Under the pieces are notes generated by a model that worked only from the letters and a program-made list of their open reading frames with translations, did no database searches and was not told the origin of the DNA. A stretch of 64,000 nucleotides of DNA, from the NCBI RefSeq assembly GCF_029846635.1, contig NZ_JARVTG010000001.1, positions 3,869,001 through 3,933,000 on the forward strand, in the 5' to 3' direction. A program made the position numbers and the translations under genes. This document shows, in pieces, positions 9,120 to 16,722 of this stretch. Position 1 is the stretch's first letter; the number at the start of each line of letters is the position of its first letter. This stretch comes from Pokkaliibacter sp. MBI-7. GTDB taxonomy: Bacteria; Pseudomonadota; Gammaproteobacteria; Pseudomonadales; Balneatricaceae.

Positions 9120-9805
9120 AAGCAATGATATTGGCGGCAGGAAAGGGAGAGCGGATGCGTCCGCTGACCGAGCAGTTGCCCAAGCCGTTATTGCCGATAG
9201 CGGGCAAGCCTCTCATCGTTCACCATCTTGAACGACTGGCCGCTGCAGGGATTACAGATATCGTGATTAACCATTCCTGGTTGGGGGAGCAGTTGGTGCA
9301 GGCCCTGGGGGATGGTAGTCAGTTTGGTGTCAGCATCAGCTACTCCGCTGAAGATGAGCCGCTGGAAACCGGCGGCGGTATTTATAAAGCATTGCCTCTG
9401 CTGGGTGAAGAGCCCTTTATTGTCATCAACGGCGATGTCTGGATTGATTGCGACTTCGCCAGGTTGAAGGATGCTTTGCAGGACGATGACATGGCACATC
9501 TGGTACTGGTGCCGAACCCCGAGCATAACCCGGAGGGGGATTTTGCCCTGTTCGAAGGGCGTATCTACGCCGACAAGGAATTGGGTGAGACCTGTACCTT
9601 TGCCGGCGTAAGTGTTTTGCATCCTGTACTGTTCACCTATTGTTTTGGTGAGTCTGAGCGTTTTCAGTTGGCGCCGCTGTTGCGACTGGCCATGTTGGAA
9701 AACCGCATCAGTGGTGAGCTTTATCAGGGGGACTGGACCGATGTGGGTACTCCTGAGCGGCTGGCAGCTCTAGAAGCGAGGGTAAGGAATACCACCGGTG
9801 AGTGA
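9116..9805 (+). CDS. murU: N-acetylmuramate alpha-1-phosphate uridylyltransferase MurU
   Basis: Makes UDP-MurNAc from MurNAc-1-phosphate and UTP, second step of the AmgK-MurU shunt; MupP phosphatase, the third partner, is not in the window. 229 aa, usual length. Nucleotidyltransferase signature MILAAGKGERMRPLTEQLPKP at the N-terminus with the lysine of P-K-P-L-L, then ETGGGIYKALPLLG and the metal-binding VINGDVWIDCD. ATG overlaps the amgK stop (ATGA), and the last 8 nt overlap the next gene, so three genes are translationally linked. Confidence 0.94.
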   Translation: MKAMILAAGKGERMRPLTEQLPKPLLPIAGKPLIVHHLERLAAAGITDIVINHSWLGEQLVQALGDGSQFGVSISYSAEDEPLETGGGIYKALPLLGEEPFIVINGDVWIDCDFARLKDALQDDDMAHLVLVPNPEHNPEGDFALFEGRIYADKELGETCTFAGVSVLHPVLFTYCFGESERFQLAPLLRLAMLENRISGELYQGDWTDVGTPERLAALEARVRNTTGE

Positions 9806-10664
9806 TGTCTGGTTGGAAAAGTTGAGCCGTCATCGTACAGGTCTGATTGTAGGCGGACTGATTGGTCTGCCCTGGGGTGGCCCCGTGGGAGCACTGTTTG
9901 GTGCTGCAGTGGGTTACTGGCTTGATAAACAACTGCGCAAGAGCAGTGGGCCGGGCAGCCATCTGGAGGTGCAGCGCGCATTCTTTGTCGCCACCTTTAC
10001 CGTCATGGGACGTCTGGCCAAGGCCGATGGTCGTGTGACGGAAACCGAGATCGCTTTCGCCAAATCGGTCATGGATCGCATGCGTCTCAATGATGCTCAG
10101 CGACAGGAGGCAATCCGCTTTTTTAATCAGGGAAAAGAGCCGCAAACTGACCTGCATGCAGTGCTGGAGCCGCTGGTATTCAGCATGTCGCGTAGTTTTT
10201 CCCTGCGCCAGATCTTTCTGGAAATCCAGCTGCAAACGGCGATGATCGACGGACAGATCACTCAGGGAGAAGTGGAAGTCCTGGATAAGGTCTGCAGCCA
10301 GTTACGTATCGGCGTCGATGAGTTTCAGTCGTTGATCCGCAGGATGCAGGCTGAGCAGGCTTTTTTTCAGTGGCATCGCCAGCGTGGACAGCAACAGCAG
10401 GGCTATCAGGAGCAATTCCAGCAATGGGGGCAGCAACGCTCTGCCGCTGCAGGCCTGCAGGAAGCTTACGGTGTGCTCGGTGTGACCGCTGAAGCAAGCG
10501 ATCAGGAGCTGAAGCAGGCCTATCGTCGGCTAATGAGCCAGCATCACCCCGATAAGCTGGTATCCAAAGGCTTGCCGGATGAAATGATTCAGCTGGCCAA
10601 GGAAAAAACCCAGGAAATTCAGGCCGCCTATGAGCGTGTCAAAGAGGCACGTGGACTAAAATAG
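9798..10664 (+). CDS. djlA: DjlA-like membrane-anchored J-domain co-chaperone
   Basis: 288 aa from a GTG start. The N-terminus has one glycine-rich transmembrane segment (about 15-42, IVGGLIGLPWGGPVGALFGA), typical of DjlA, where it drives dimerisation. The middle (about 55-180) is a TerB-like helical domain. Residues 222-288 are a C-terminal J-domain with the H-P-D triad in SQHHPDKLVSKG that stimulates DnaK ATPase. A Gln-rich linker (about 190-215) joins them. Overlaps murU by 8 nt. DjlA in E. coli modulates Rcs envelope signalling; whether that applies here is unknown. Confidence 0.9.
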   Translation: MSDVWLEKLSRHRTGLIVGGLIGLPWGGPVGALFGAAVGYWLDKQLRKSSGPGSHLEVQRAFFVATFTVMGRLAKADGRVTETEIAFAKSVMDRMRLNDAQRQEAIRFFNQGKEPQTDLHAVLEPLVFSMSRSFSLRQIFLEIQLQTAMIDGQITQGEVEVLDKVCSQLRIGVDEFQSLIRRMQAEQAFFQWHRQRGQQQQGYQEQFQQWGQQRSAAAGLQEAYGVLGVTAEASDQELKQAYRRLMSQHHPDKLVSKGLPDEMIQLAKEKTQEIQAAYERVKEARGLK

Positions 10665-10940
10665 CCCCGAGTATCTATTTGGCAGACGCCTTTGAGGCCG
10701 CAGTATCGTGGCGCAAAAGCCGCAATGGTTTTTGTACTGACTGCGGCAGTCTCTCCTGACTCAAAGAGTCTGTGCATTACTTGTTTGCCTCTGTGACGCG
10801 ACTCACTGGTGCTGCCGGTAGCCCTTGCCAGACAGGGGGATTGAACTGAAAATAGCCACCCTGTTACGTTGCTGTTAGTTGTAACACCTTCTCTGTTTGG
10901 CGTTAACGCCAGCCCCATGTGTACGACCTCAGGCCAGACT

Positions 10941-11864
10941 ATGTCTTCCTCCCAAGTTGCTTTGACTCCTCAACCGGATCCCGCCCAGGCGGCTCGGGCT
11001 GATGGTATTTTATTTGGTGTCACCTTTCTGGCTGGCCTGGGATGGATCTTCTCCAAGGAGGCTGTTGCCAGCTGGCCACCACTCCTCTTTATTGGTCTGC
11101 GATTCCTGTTGGCCAGCCTGATACTGGTGATCGTCGGGTGGCGCTACATGCAACGCACCAGTGCACGCAACTGGCTGCGTGCACTGGTGACTGGCGGCTT
11201 GATGTCGTTAGCGATGGTGTGCTGGGTGTTCGGCCTCAGTCATGCAACGCAGATTGGCGTTGGGGCATTTCTGGCCTGTTTTGGCGTGTTGCTGGTACCG
11301 GTGGTGGGCTGGTTCATGTATCGACAACGCTCGCCATTGAGTGTCTGGCTGGCATTGCTGATTGCTCTGATCGGTGTGGTCTGTCTGGCGTGGGACAGAG
11401 GCTTCGATCTTGAGTTGGCGCATATCTGGTTTCTGCTGTCTGCCCTGTTATTCGCCATCCTGTTTAATCTCAATACTCGCTATGCAGCGAGTTTGCCGGT
11501 CATGCAGCTGGTTGCAATCCAGCTGGCAGTGGTTGGTGCGGTCAACATGATTCTGTCCCTGATAACCGAAAGCTGGCCACAGAGCACGACAGTTACGATG
11601 TGGGGATGGTTTTTCGCCAGTGTTTTGATCGCCACCAGCCTGCGCTTTTTTTTACAGATTTATGCTCAGGGCCAGACCACGGCTTCCCGAGCTGCTCTGG
11701 TCATGATGATGGAGCCTGTATGGACGGCAGTGATGGCAGCCCTCTGGTATGGCGAAACCATGAGCCGTAATCAGTTACTGGGATGTTCACTGATTTTTCT
11801 TGCCCTGATTGTGAACCGCTGGCGGCAGGTGGCTAGCCTGTTGCGTGGCAAGAGCAAAATATAA
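10941..11864 (+). CDS. EamA-family (DMT superfamily) transporter
   Basis: 307 aa with about ten hydrophobic helices and the internal duplication of two EamA domains (first about 25-155, second about 170-300). Substrate cannot be told from sequence; relatives export amino acids or metabolites. The frame is open back to a TTG at 10869 and an ATG at 10917, but ATG 10941 gives a short polar N-terminus (MSSSQVALTPQPDP) before helix 1, and neither upstream start has a ribosome site. The 276 nt upstream of it hold no recognised element. Strong conserved end EPVWTAVMAALWYGE is typical of the second EamA repeat. Confidence 0.88.
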   Translation: MSSSQVALTPQPDPAQAARADGILFGVTFLAGLGWIFSKEAVASWPPLLFIGLRFLLASLILVIVGWRYMQRTSARNWLRALVTGGLMSLAMVCWVFGLSHATQIGVGAFLACFGVLLVPVVGWFMYRQRSPLSVWLALLIALIGVVCLAWDRGFDLELAHIWFLLSALLFAILFNLNTRYAASLPVMQLVAIQLAVVGAVNMILSLITESWPQSTTVTMWGWFFASVLIATSLRFFLQIYAQGQTTASRAALVMMMEPVWTAVMAALWYGETMSRNQLLGCSLIFLALIVNRWRQVASLLRGKSKI

Positions 11865-11899
11865 CCCCCTATTGGCGTTGACCTGATGAGGAGCCTTAC

Positions 11900-12298
11900 A
11901 TGATCAGTGATGAAGATCAGCTATTCCTGCAGGCTTTTGAGGGGCTGGCGTTGCCAGCAGAGCAGTTCAAGCATCGCAATCATGTGCGACTGGCATGGCT
12001 TCTGCTGCAGCTGGAGGCTGATTACGAGCTGGCTTTCAGCCGGTTGGCGGAAGGGATTCGCCGCTATGCCACCCATCTGGGAGTGCCAGATCTGTATCAT
12101 GCTACTTTGACTGATGCGATGTTACGGCTGGTGGAAGAGAGACAGCACAATGGGCGTTATATAACCTGGCAACAGCTACTGGAGGCTCATCCGGAGTTAC
12201 TGTCACAGGGGAAAGAGCTGGTTGCTGAGCGTTATTCCTCCACTTTGCTGGCCTCATCTGCTGCCAGACAACAGGTGCTGCCTCCAGACTTGCAATAA
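11900..12298 (+). CDS. Conserved hypothetical protein, HRNHVRLAWL-type
   Basis: 132 aa, all-helical in appearance, starting at an ATG with AGGAG 7 nt upstream. The phrase F-K-H-R-N-H-V-R-L-A-W-L near residue 25, and a second histidine in DLYHATLTDAML, look like the conserved core of an uncharacterised bacterial family. I know of no assigned function. No signal peptide or membrane segment. It follows the EamA gene by 35 nt on the same strand, so co-transcription is likely. Confidence 0.75.
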   Translation: MISDEDQLFLQAFEGLALPAEQFKHRNHVRLAWLLLQLEADYELAFSRLAEGIRRYATHLGVPDLYHATLTDAMLRLVEERQHNGRYITWQQLLEAHPELLSQGKELVAERYSSTLLASSAARQQVLPPDLQ

Positions 12299-12305
12299 CG
12301 CTGGG

Positions 12306-12812
12306 TTACACGGCTGACCCTGTCAGTAGCTCCTGTTGGGTCAGATAAAGGCGCATGTCGAACTCAAGCTGGTGATAGTGAGGTTCCATGTGCAGACAAA
12401 GCTGGTAAAACGCCTTGTTGTGATCACGCTCACGCAGATGAGCCAGCTCATGCACTACGATCACGCGCAAGAACGCCATCGGGGCTTTGCGAAACAGCGC
12501 TGCAATCCGAATTTCCTTCTTGTTCTTCAGTTTGCCACCCTGGATGCGGGAAATGCTGGTATGTAATCCCAGAGCATGCTGCAGCACATTTATCTTGCTG
12601 TCGTAACAGACTTTGCTGATGGGGGGAGCGGTGCGCAGATAGCGATTCTTCAGCTCCTGAGTGTAGTCGTATAGGGCGCGGTCACTGATGACATCGTGGC
12701 CATCGGGATAACGTTGATTCAGCCAGCTACCTAACTGCTGACGGTCGATCAGCGTGCGGACTTGTTGCAGCAGGTGGTCAGGATAGCCGTTCAGGTAGCG
12801 TAGTGTAGTCAT
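12306..12812 (-). CDS. YgjP-like metallopeptidase-domain protein
   Basis: 168 aa from ATG 12812 (MTTLRYLNGYPDHLL), the start that matches the E. coli YgjP N-terminus (167 aa); the frame is open to 12869 but the extra 19 residues are unlike the family. The zinc motif H-E-L-A-H-L-R-E-R-D-H resembles the WLM/SprT-type metalloprotease helix, and the GLHTSISRIQGGKLK and HMEPHYHQLEFD blocks are conserved. The substrate is not established. It converges on the preceding hypothetical gene with only 7 nt between the stop codons. Confidence 0.9.
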   Translation of the reverse strand: MTTLRYLNGYPDHLLQQVRTLIDRQQLGSWLNQRYPDGHDVISDRALYDYTQELKNRYLRTAPPISKVCYDSKINVLQHALGLHTSISRIQGGKLKNKKEIRIAALFRKAPMAFLRVIVVHELAHLRERDHNKAFYQLCLHMEPHYHQLEFDMRLYLTQQELLTGSAV

Positions 12813-12993
12813 GTGGCGGGTGCTGTTAATTGAACAGGTTGGGTTGTTGTGCTGGTCGAAGGGCTCCATGATAACAGGACAGCTTTCGTTGCCCTACACG
12901 TCGTCATCGGGATCACCGGTTCAGGATGAAAGACGAAAAGGGCAATGACTATCACTACGGAAAAGCATTACTACGGGAAAAGGAGTGCAAAGG

Positions 12994-13470
12994 ATGCGGG
13001 TACTGACCTCAGCAATTGCAGGAGGGCTACTGGTCACGCTGGTGGGTTGCAGTGCAACGGTGCCGAAAGCAACCAGGTCTGATGCCAGCGAGTCTCTCTA
13101 CCAGCGTTACCGACAGTATGTCGCAGTAGTCCAGGCGGAGCAGGCGGACAAGGACTATCCACAGTACTTCAGCCATCGTATCGTCGATGTGGCAGGGGCT
13201 CATCAGGATGCCCGTGACCAGCTTTGGTTTCCTACCTATATGAAACATGAAGTGGAACATCATGAGAGCGCGGCAGGGACTACCAGGCATTGCCTGCTGG
13301 TCAACGGCTACGATATCAACGATGAACCTATGACTTTCAGTCTGGAGTACCTGCACGAGCAAGGGCAGTGGCTGATCGATGGGGTCAATGTGGCGCTGTA
13401 CAAAAGTGCTGATGCCTTTCCCCGGCACGTCAAATGCCCTGATGAGATAGGTGGCCTGTCGGCCCAGTGA
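12994..13470 (+). CDS. Putative lipoprotein
   Basis: 158 aa. The start ATG 12994 has AGGAG at 12981-12985, 8 nt upstream. A short signal peptide ends in the lipobox L-V-G-C, so the cysteine near residue 19 should be lipidated (type II signal peptide). The mature part is soluble, rich in His, Asp and aromatic residues, with two Cys (TRHCLLVNG, VKCPDE). No family recognised and no function assigned. It stands alone between a minus-strand gene and a convergent small membrane gene that ends 4 nt away. Confidence 0.78.
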   Translation: MRVLTSAIAGGLLVTLVGCSATVPKATRSDASESLYQRYRQYVAVVQAEQADKDYPQYFSHRIVDVAGAHQDARDQLWFPTYMKHEVEHHESAAGTTRHCLLVNGYDINDEPMTFSLEYLHEQGQWLIDGVNVALYKSADAFPRHVKCPDEIGGLSAQ

Positions 13471-13474
13471 TCTG

Positions 13475-13783
13475 TCAGAACAGGGTCGCTGGCGGGCAGA
13501 TGGCCCATGCGGAGCTGCTGAGAATGAGACAGCCAAGCAGGATCAGCAGATTGCGTCGGGCGGATCGCCCCTTGCCCTTCATGGCCTGATAGACACTAGC
13601 CAGCAGGAGCATCAGTGCAAAAGTGGCCATGGCCAGCCACAGTATCATCTCAATACTGAGCAGTAGCGGACTGGGAGCCTGATGCAAGGCAATGATCCGG
13701 TGAGCCACGCTGGTCGCCAGCAACAACAGGCCTAGCAGTAGAGGAAGGGCGCGGGTGAGCAGTATCTTGACTGGGCTGGACAC
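13475..13783 (-). CDS. Small inner-membrane protein, unknown function
   Basis: 102 aa from GTG 13783 with AGGA about 11 nt upstream. Three hydrophobic segments (about 8-27, 41-62 and 78-96) separated by a basic loop KGKGRSARRN suggest a three-helix membrane protein. No family recognised. Convergent with the lipoprotein gene, with stop codons 4 nt apart. The frame fits a real membrane protein much better than the alternative frame overlapping its 5' end, but it remains a prediction. Confidence 0.6.
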   Translation of the reverse strand: MSSPVKILLTRALPLLLGLLLLATSVAHRIIALHQAPSPLLLSIEMILWLAMATFALMLLLASVYQAMKGKGRSARRNLLILLGCLILSSSAWAICPPATLF

Positions 13784-14167
13784 TAGGCACGGTTTCCTTG
13801 TGATGAGTCACGCAGACGGCTTTTTTGAACAGACTGCATTGTGAGCACTCCCTTTGGCATGGTGGCCGACAATCCGGAATCACCTGAATGTGCCTGATCT
13901 CAGAGGTGGTCACGAACTTGCGGGCCTCATCGATCGTTTCTACGGTCGATTCAACACAGAGCCGACGCAACGGGTCGTGAACAAGTGCATACAAGGCGCA
14001 TCTTTGCGGATACGGGCAGCCACCTTGTTAAGGTAGCAGAGTAACGCCGGGGATCAATGTCGGCGAGCCTGGCATAGAGGAATGATTTAGTGCTGATATA
14101 CGAGCGTATTGGCAGATAAATTGCTGCCATTCTCACTACCAATTCACTTTTACAGCACTGACAGGTT
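13784..14167. other. 384-nt gap; possible Cys-rich frame on minus strand
   Basis: No certain gene. On the minus strand a frame beginning ATG 13994 encodes about 60 plausible residues with a striking cysteine cluster (C-R-P-P-C then C-S-Q-C and a further C) before running in another frame into the small membrane gene, ending at 13650. This may be a small metal-binding protein whose true end lies near 13784 after a frameshift, or chance. The right half should contain the promoter of the chaC operon. Confidence 0.3.
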
Positions 14168-14830
14168 ATGACGTTCTCAACGGCGATGTCACATTCCAGC
14201 ACCCACCGCTGCCAGGAAGCTCGCATTGCGCAGCCACCGTCCGGTAGCCTGTGGGTATTTGGCTACGGCTCGCTGATCTGGCGGCCAGATTTCCCTTTTA
14301 TTGAGGCCCATGAGGCGCTGCTTTATGGCTACCATCGCTCGTTGTGCGTGTGGTCCCATGTGAATCGTGGCACTCCCGATCAGCCTGGGTTGGTATTCGG
14401 ACTTGATCAGGGCGGTTGCTGCCGTGGGCGGGTTTATCGAGTGGATGAAGCCACACAATGGCAGGTGCTGAGTTATCTGGCGGAGCGTGAGCTGACAACG
14501 GCTGTGTATCAGCCTCGCTATCTGTGGGTGCATACCGATCAGGGCCGGCAACATGCCCTGTGTTTTGTTGTGGATAAAACCCACCATCAGTATGCGGGAG
14601 TGCTCACGCCTGACAAGGCCGCATTGGCTGTTGCTCGTGCAGTGGGGAAGAGTGGGCGCAGTCTGGATTATCTTGCCGCTACCCTGTCTGAACTGGAGGC
14701 ACGGGGGCTGCCCAGTCGTCATCTGCAGAGTATTCTGCAACAGGCTCAGACACTGTCTTGTGCTGATTTTGCTCGTACGGACTGCGGCGAGCTGGTACAG
14801 GTGCCTGACGTGATGAAGGAGTCGCTATGA
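14168..14830 (+). CDS. ChaC-type gamma-glutamylcyclotransferase
   Basis: Glutathione-specific gamma-glutamylcyclotransferase: glutathione to 5-oxoproline plus Cys-Gly. 220 aa. The family signature V-F-G-Y-G-S-L-I-W-R-P-D-F is at about residues 30-42, and the catalytic glutamate is expected in LAERELTTAVYQP (about 104-116). An alternative ATG at 14186 would shorten the N-terminus by six residues; both leave the domain whole. Its stop overlaps the next ATG (ATGA), starting a three-gene chain with a 45-aa membrane protein and a NIF3-like protein. Confidence 0.9.
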   Translation: MTFSTAMSHSSTHRCQEARIAQPPSGSLWVFGYGSLIWRPDFPFIEAHEALLYGYHRSLCVWSHVNRGTPDQPGLVFGLDQGGCCRGRVYRVDEATQWQVLSYLAERELTTAVYQPRYLWVHTDQGRQHALCFVVDKTHHQYAGVLTPDKAALAVARAVGKSGRSLDYLAATLSELEARGLPSRHLQSILQQAQTLSCADFARTDCGELVQVPDVMKESL

Positions 14831-14964
14831 CAACGAAACGGAATGGCAGCAATGCCCGAAAGAAGCCCTGTGCCACCTGCATGACATTGCGCTGGCTGGT
14901 GCTTGTCATGGTTGTGCTGTTTCTATTGCTGATGCTGCAAATGAGTCATCTGGCGGGAAGCTGA
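14827..14964 (+). CDS. 45-aa single-pass membrane protein
   Basis: Small gene encoding 45 aa: a basic, Cys-containing N-terminus (MTTKRNGSNARKKPCATC) followed by one hydrophobic helix at about residues 22-39, and a short tail. The ATG overlaps the chaC stop by 4 nt and its TGA overlaps a following ATG (TGATG), with GAAGGAG just upstream inside chaC as ribosome site. The C-A-T-C pair next to the membrane could bind metal or heme (speculative). No family recognised; coupling on both sides supports it as real. Confidence 0.65.
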   Translation: MTTKRNGSNARKKPCATCMTLRWLVLVMVVLFLLLMLQMSHLAGS

Positions 14965-14993
14965 TGAAAGTCGGTAAGGGGAAAGGTCAAGTC

Positions 14994-15305
14994 ATGTACA
15001 AGCTGGTGTTTTTTGTCCCTGAAAGTCATCTGCAGCAAGTCAAAGACGCTGTTTTCGCCACAGGGGCGGGTCGTATTGGCAACTATGAAGCCTGCTGTTT
15101 TCAACTCAAGGGGGTAGGGCAGTTTCGTCCTCTGGCGGGCAGTCAGCCCTTTATTGGTGATGAAGGGCGTCTGCAGCAGGTGGAAGAGTGGCGGGTTGAG
15201 CTGGTTGCAGCGGATGCAGTGATTGCTGATGCCGTTGCTGCATTAAAGCAGGCTCACCCCTACGATGAAGTGGCCTATGAGGTCTGGCCGCTGTCGTCGT
15301 TTTAA
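14994..15305 (+). CDS. NIF3-like / YqfO-C-terminal-type domain protein
   Basis: 103 aa from ATG 14994 (MYKLVFFVPESHLQQVKDAV) with AAAGG 8 nt upstream; an ATG at 14964 in the same frame adds ten unlikely residues. Matches the stand-alone domain that is inserted in NIF3/DUF34 proteins, with the conserved G-A-G-R-I-G-N-Y start of the second strand and A-H-P-Y-D-E-V-A-Y at the end. The fold resembles CutA/PII. Function unknown. Its TAA stop lies in the left end of the adjacent repeat element. Confidence 0.85.
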   Translation: MYKLVFFVPESHLQQVKDAVFATGAGRIGNYEACCFQLKGVGQFRPLAGSQPFIGDEGRLQQVEEWRVELVAADAVIADAVAALKQAHPYDEVAYEVWPLSSF

Positions 15306-15521
15306 CAGGTCGTTGAAAATCTATCTGCGTTGCCGGGTACCGCGTCAAAAACAGGCTCACAGCCACAGGCTGAACGTGCTTTAGCACGGCCCCAAAGGGG
15401 CGAGCGGAGCGAGTCAAATGCTCATTTAGTCCACTAATCTCCGCTTTTTCGCCTGTTTCTTGTGCCCTCGGGGTATTTCCTTGTCTCGACTGCCTCGATA
15501 ACGTTTTTTAACAGCCTGTTA
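15303..15521. repeat. 219-bp repeat element with terminal inverted repeats
   Basis: The ends are inverted: TAACAGGTCGTTGAAAA at 15303-15319 against TTTTTAACAGCCTGTTA at 15505-15521, 14 of 17 bases pairing. The interior holds short palindromes (CGTGCTTTAGCACG, CCCCAAAGGGG) and the phrase AATGCTCATTTA followed by a CTCCGCTTTTTCGCCTG segment, also found in modified form in the 61-kb element. I recall similar elements from several gammaproteobacteria (from memory, unchecked). It contains no gene. The stop codons of both flanking convergent genes lie in its ends. Confidence 0.65.
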
Positions 15522-15956
15522 ATGCCGGAGTAGCGACTTGCGATAGATATATTGATTGTTCTGACACTGAAATCCTTCCGCTTGAAAGAACAGCTGCCGA
15601 CCATCCTGATGGGCGTCAGCTGAACCCAGCAGCACTGTGCAATGCTGCTGAATGATCCAGCTTTCTGCATGCTGCAGCAGTTTGCGTCCTGTACCCTGCC
15701 CCTGATAGGGCGCCTCGATGCCCAGGCCCTGAATCAATGCCTGCCTGCCACAATCCAGCGAAAACACGATAGCGATATGCAGCCAGCCACAAAGGTGCCC
15801 GGTAGGGGTACAGGCTACCCAGATTCGATGATCGGCCATCGCACAGAGGCGAATCATTCTCGAGGTGAGCAGTTCGTTATCTGCAGGTGAGCCCAGGTGA
15901 ATACAGAGGCGTGCCAGTGCTGCGGCATCGTCAGGAATAGCTTGGCGGATATGCAT
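15519..15956 (-). CDS. GNAT-family N-acetyltransferase
   Basis: 145 aa. Acetyl-CoA binding motif A is clear: G-L-G-I-E-A-P-Y-Q-G-Q-G-T-G-R-K-L-L at about 78-95 (Q/R-x-x-G-x-G/A). Opening MHIRQAIPDDAAALARL is the usual beta1-alpha1 of the family. The acceptor (small molecule or protein) cannot be predicted. The last codon and stop fall in the end of the repeat element, so the native C-terminus may have been altered by its insertion. Confidence 0.86.
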   Translation of the reverse strand: MHIRQAIPDDAAALARLCIHLGSPADNELLTSRMIRLCAMADHRIWVACTPTGHLCGWLHIAIVFSLDCGRQALIQGLGIEAPYQGQGTGRKLLQHAESWIIQQHCTVLLGSADAHQDGRQLFFQAEGFQCQNNQYIYRKSLLRH

Positions 15957-16316
15957 GGATTTCTGAGGCTCCTGATGGTCACAGGTTCAAAATGGAAAGG
16001 TAACGATTCAAGTTGCACTGAGTAAGCCTTCACAAGTGTAGTTGGTGATGGCGGCGTATGCGCAGTCTGGCGGCTCAAGGTAGTGGTTTGTGAGCTAAAG
16101 ATGCCTTCTTCTCCTGTTTGCCTGCCACAGAGGGCATGTAGCTGCAAAAAAACGGTTGCCTTCAGCTATGGAAAGCAATATTTAGAAAGTGGCAATTTTC
16201 ATCAAAAGACACAGGCGCGCACCTGTGTCCGGATCGGTCTATATTCTGTCAATCCCCACTCTGAATTCAGGCTGGGGGAAATCCTGGTGACTCATTGGTT
16301 GGGAGAGAAGACAGCC
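15957..16316. promoter_or_regulatory. 360-nt intergenic with a 22-nt palindrome
   Basis: Contains GACACAGG-N6-CCTGTGTC at 16208-16229, perfect 8-bp arms, followed 10 nt later by TATATT at 16240-16245, which would serve as a -10 box for the next gene. No other gene is supported; the frame open from 16083 into the next gene is low in coding character. Confidence 0.35.
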
Positions 16317-16529
16317 ATGCGTTGGGAGGTTATGCGTCTTGAAGAACAGATTGCTCAGGTCGAGAAGCGTCTCGAATGGGCAGTCGAGAGAGATGATGAA
16401 GCGTTGCAAGACAAGCTTGAGGAGCAGCTGGAGGCGCTGGAAAATCGCCTGGCGCACCTGCAGGGAGAGCGGATTGCTGACGCGACAACAGAAAGCGGAG
16501 AGGCGGCGGCACCAGAAACAGAAGAGTAA
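16317..16529 (+). CDS. Small acidic coiled-coil protein, unknown function
   Basis: 70 aa from ATG 16317 (MRWEVMRLEEQIAQVEKRLE), preceded by GAGAG. Residues 5-52 have a heptad pattern of Leu/Ile/Val with E/K/R between, a probable coiled coil; the tail is Ala/Glu-rich and acidic. An ATG at 16332 is an alternative start. The frame extends upstream to 16083, but that part does not look coding. No family recognised; it could be a polymerising or adaptor peptide. Confidence 0.55.
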   Translation: MRWEVMRLEEQIAQVEKRLEWAVERDDEALQDKLEEQLEALENRLAHLQGERIADATTESGEAAAPETEE

Positions 16530-16722
16530 ACGGCGGTTCTCTGGCAGCAACACTGGCAAGAAAATCCGCTGGTTCTTCTTGCCGGTCAGCCATTCATTCA
16601 TGCATGCAGATTGAGTGAGGACAGCTGGCTCGCGAAAATCCTTACTTGCTCGCGGAAGCCCTTAGTAGCACCAGAGCCTGCTGCGCCTCCTCACACTTAG
16701 CCTGAATAGCAAGATAAAAGCC

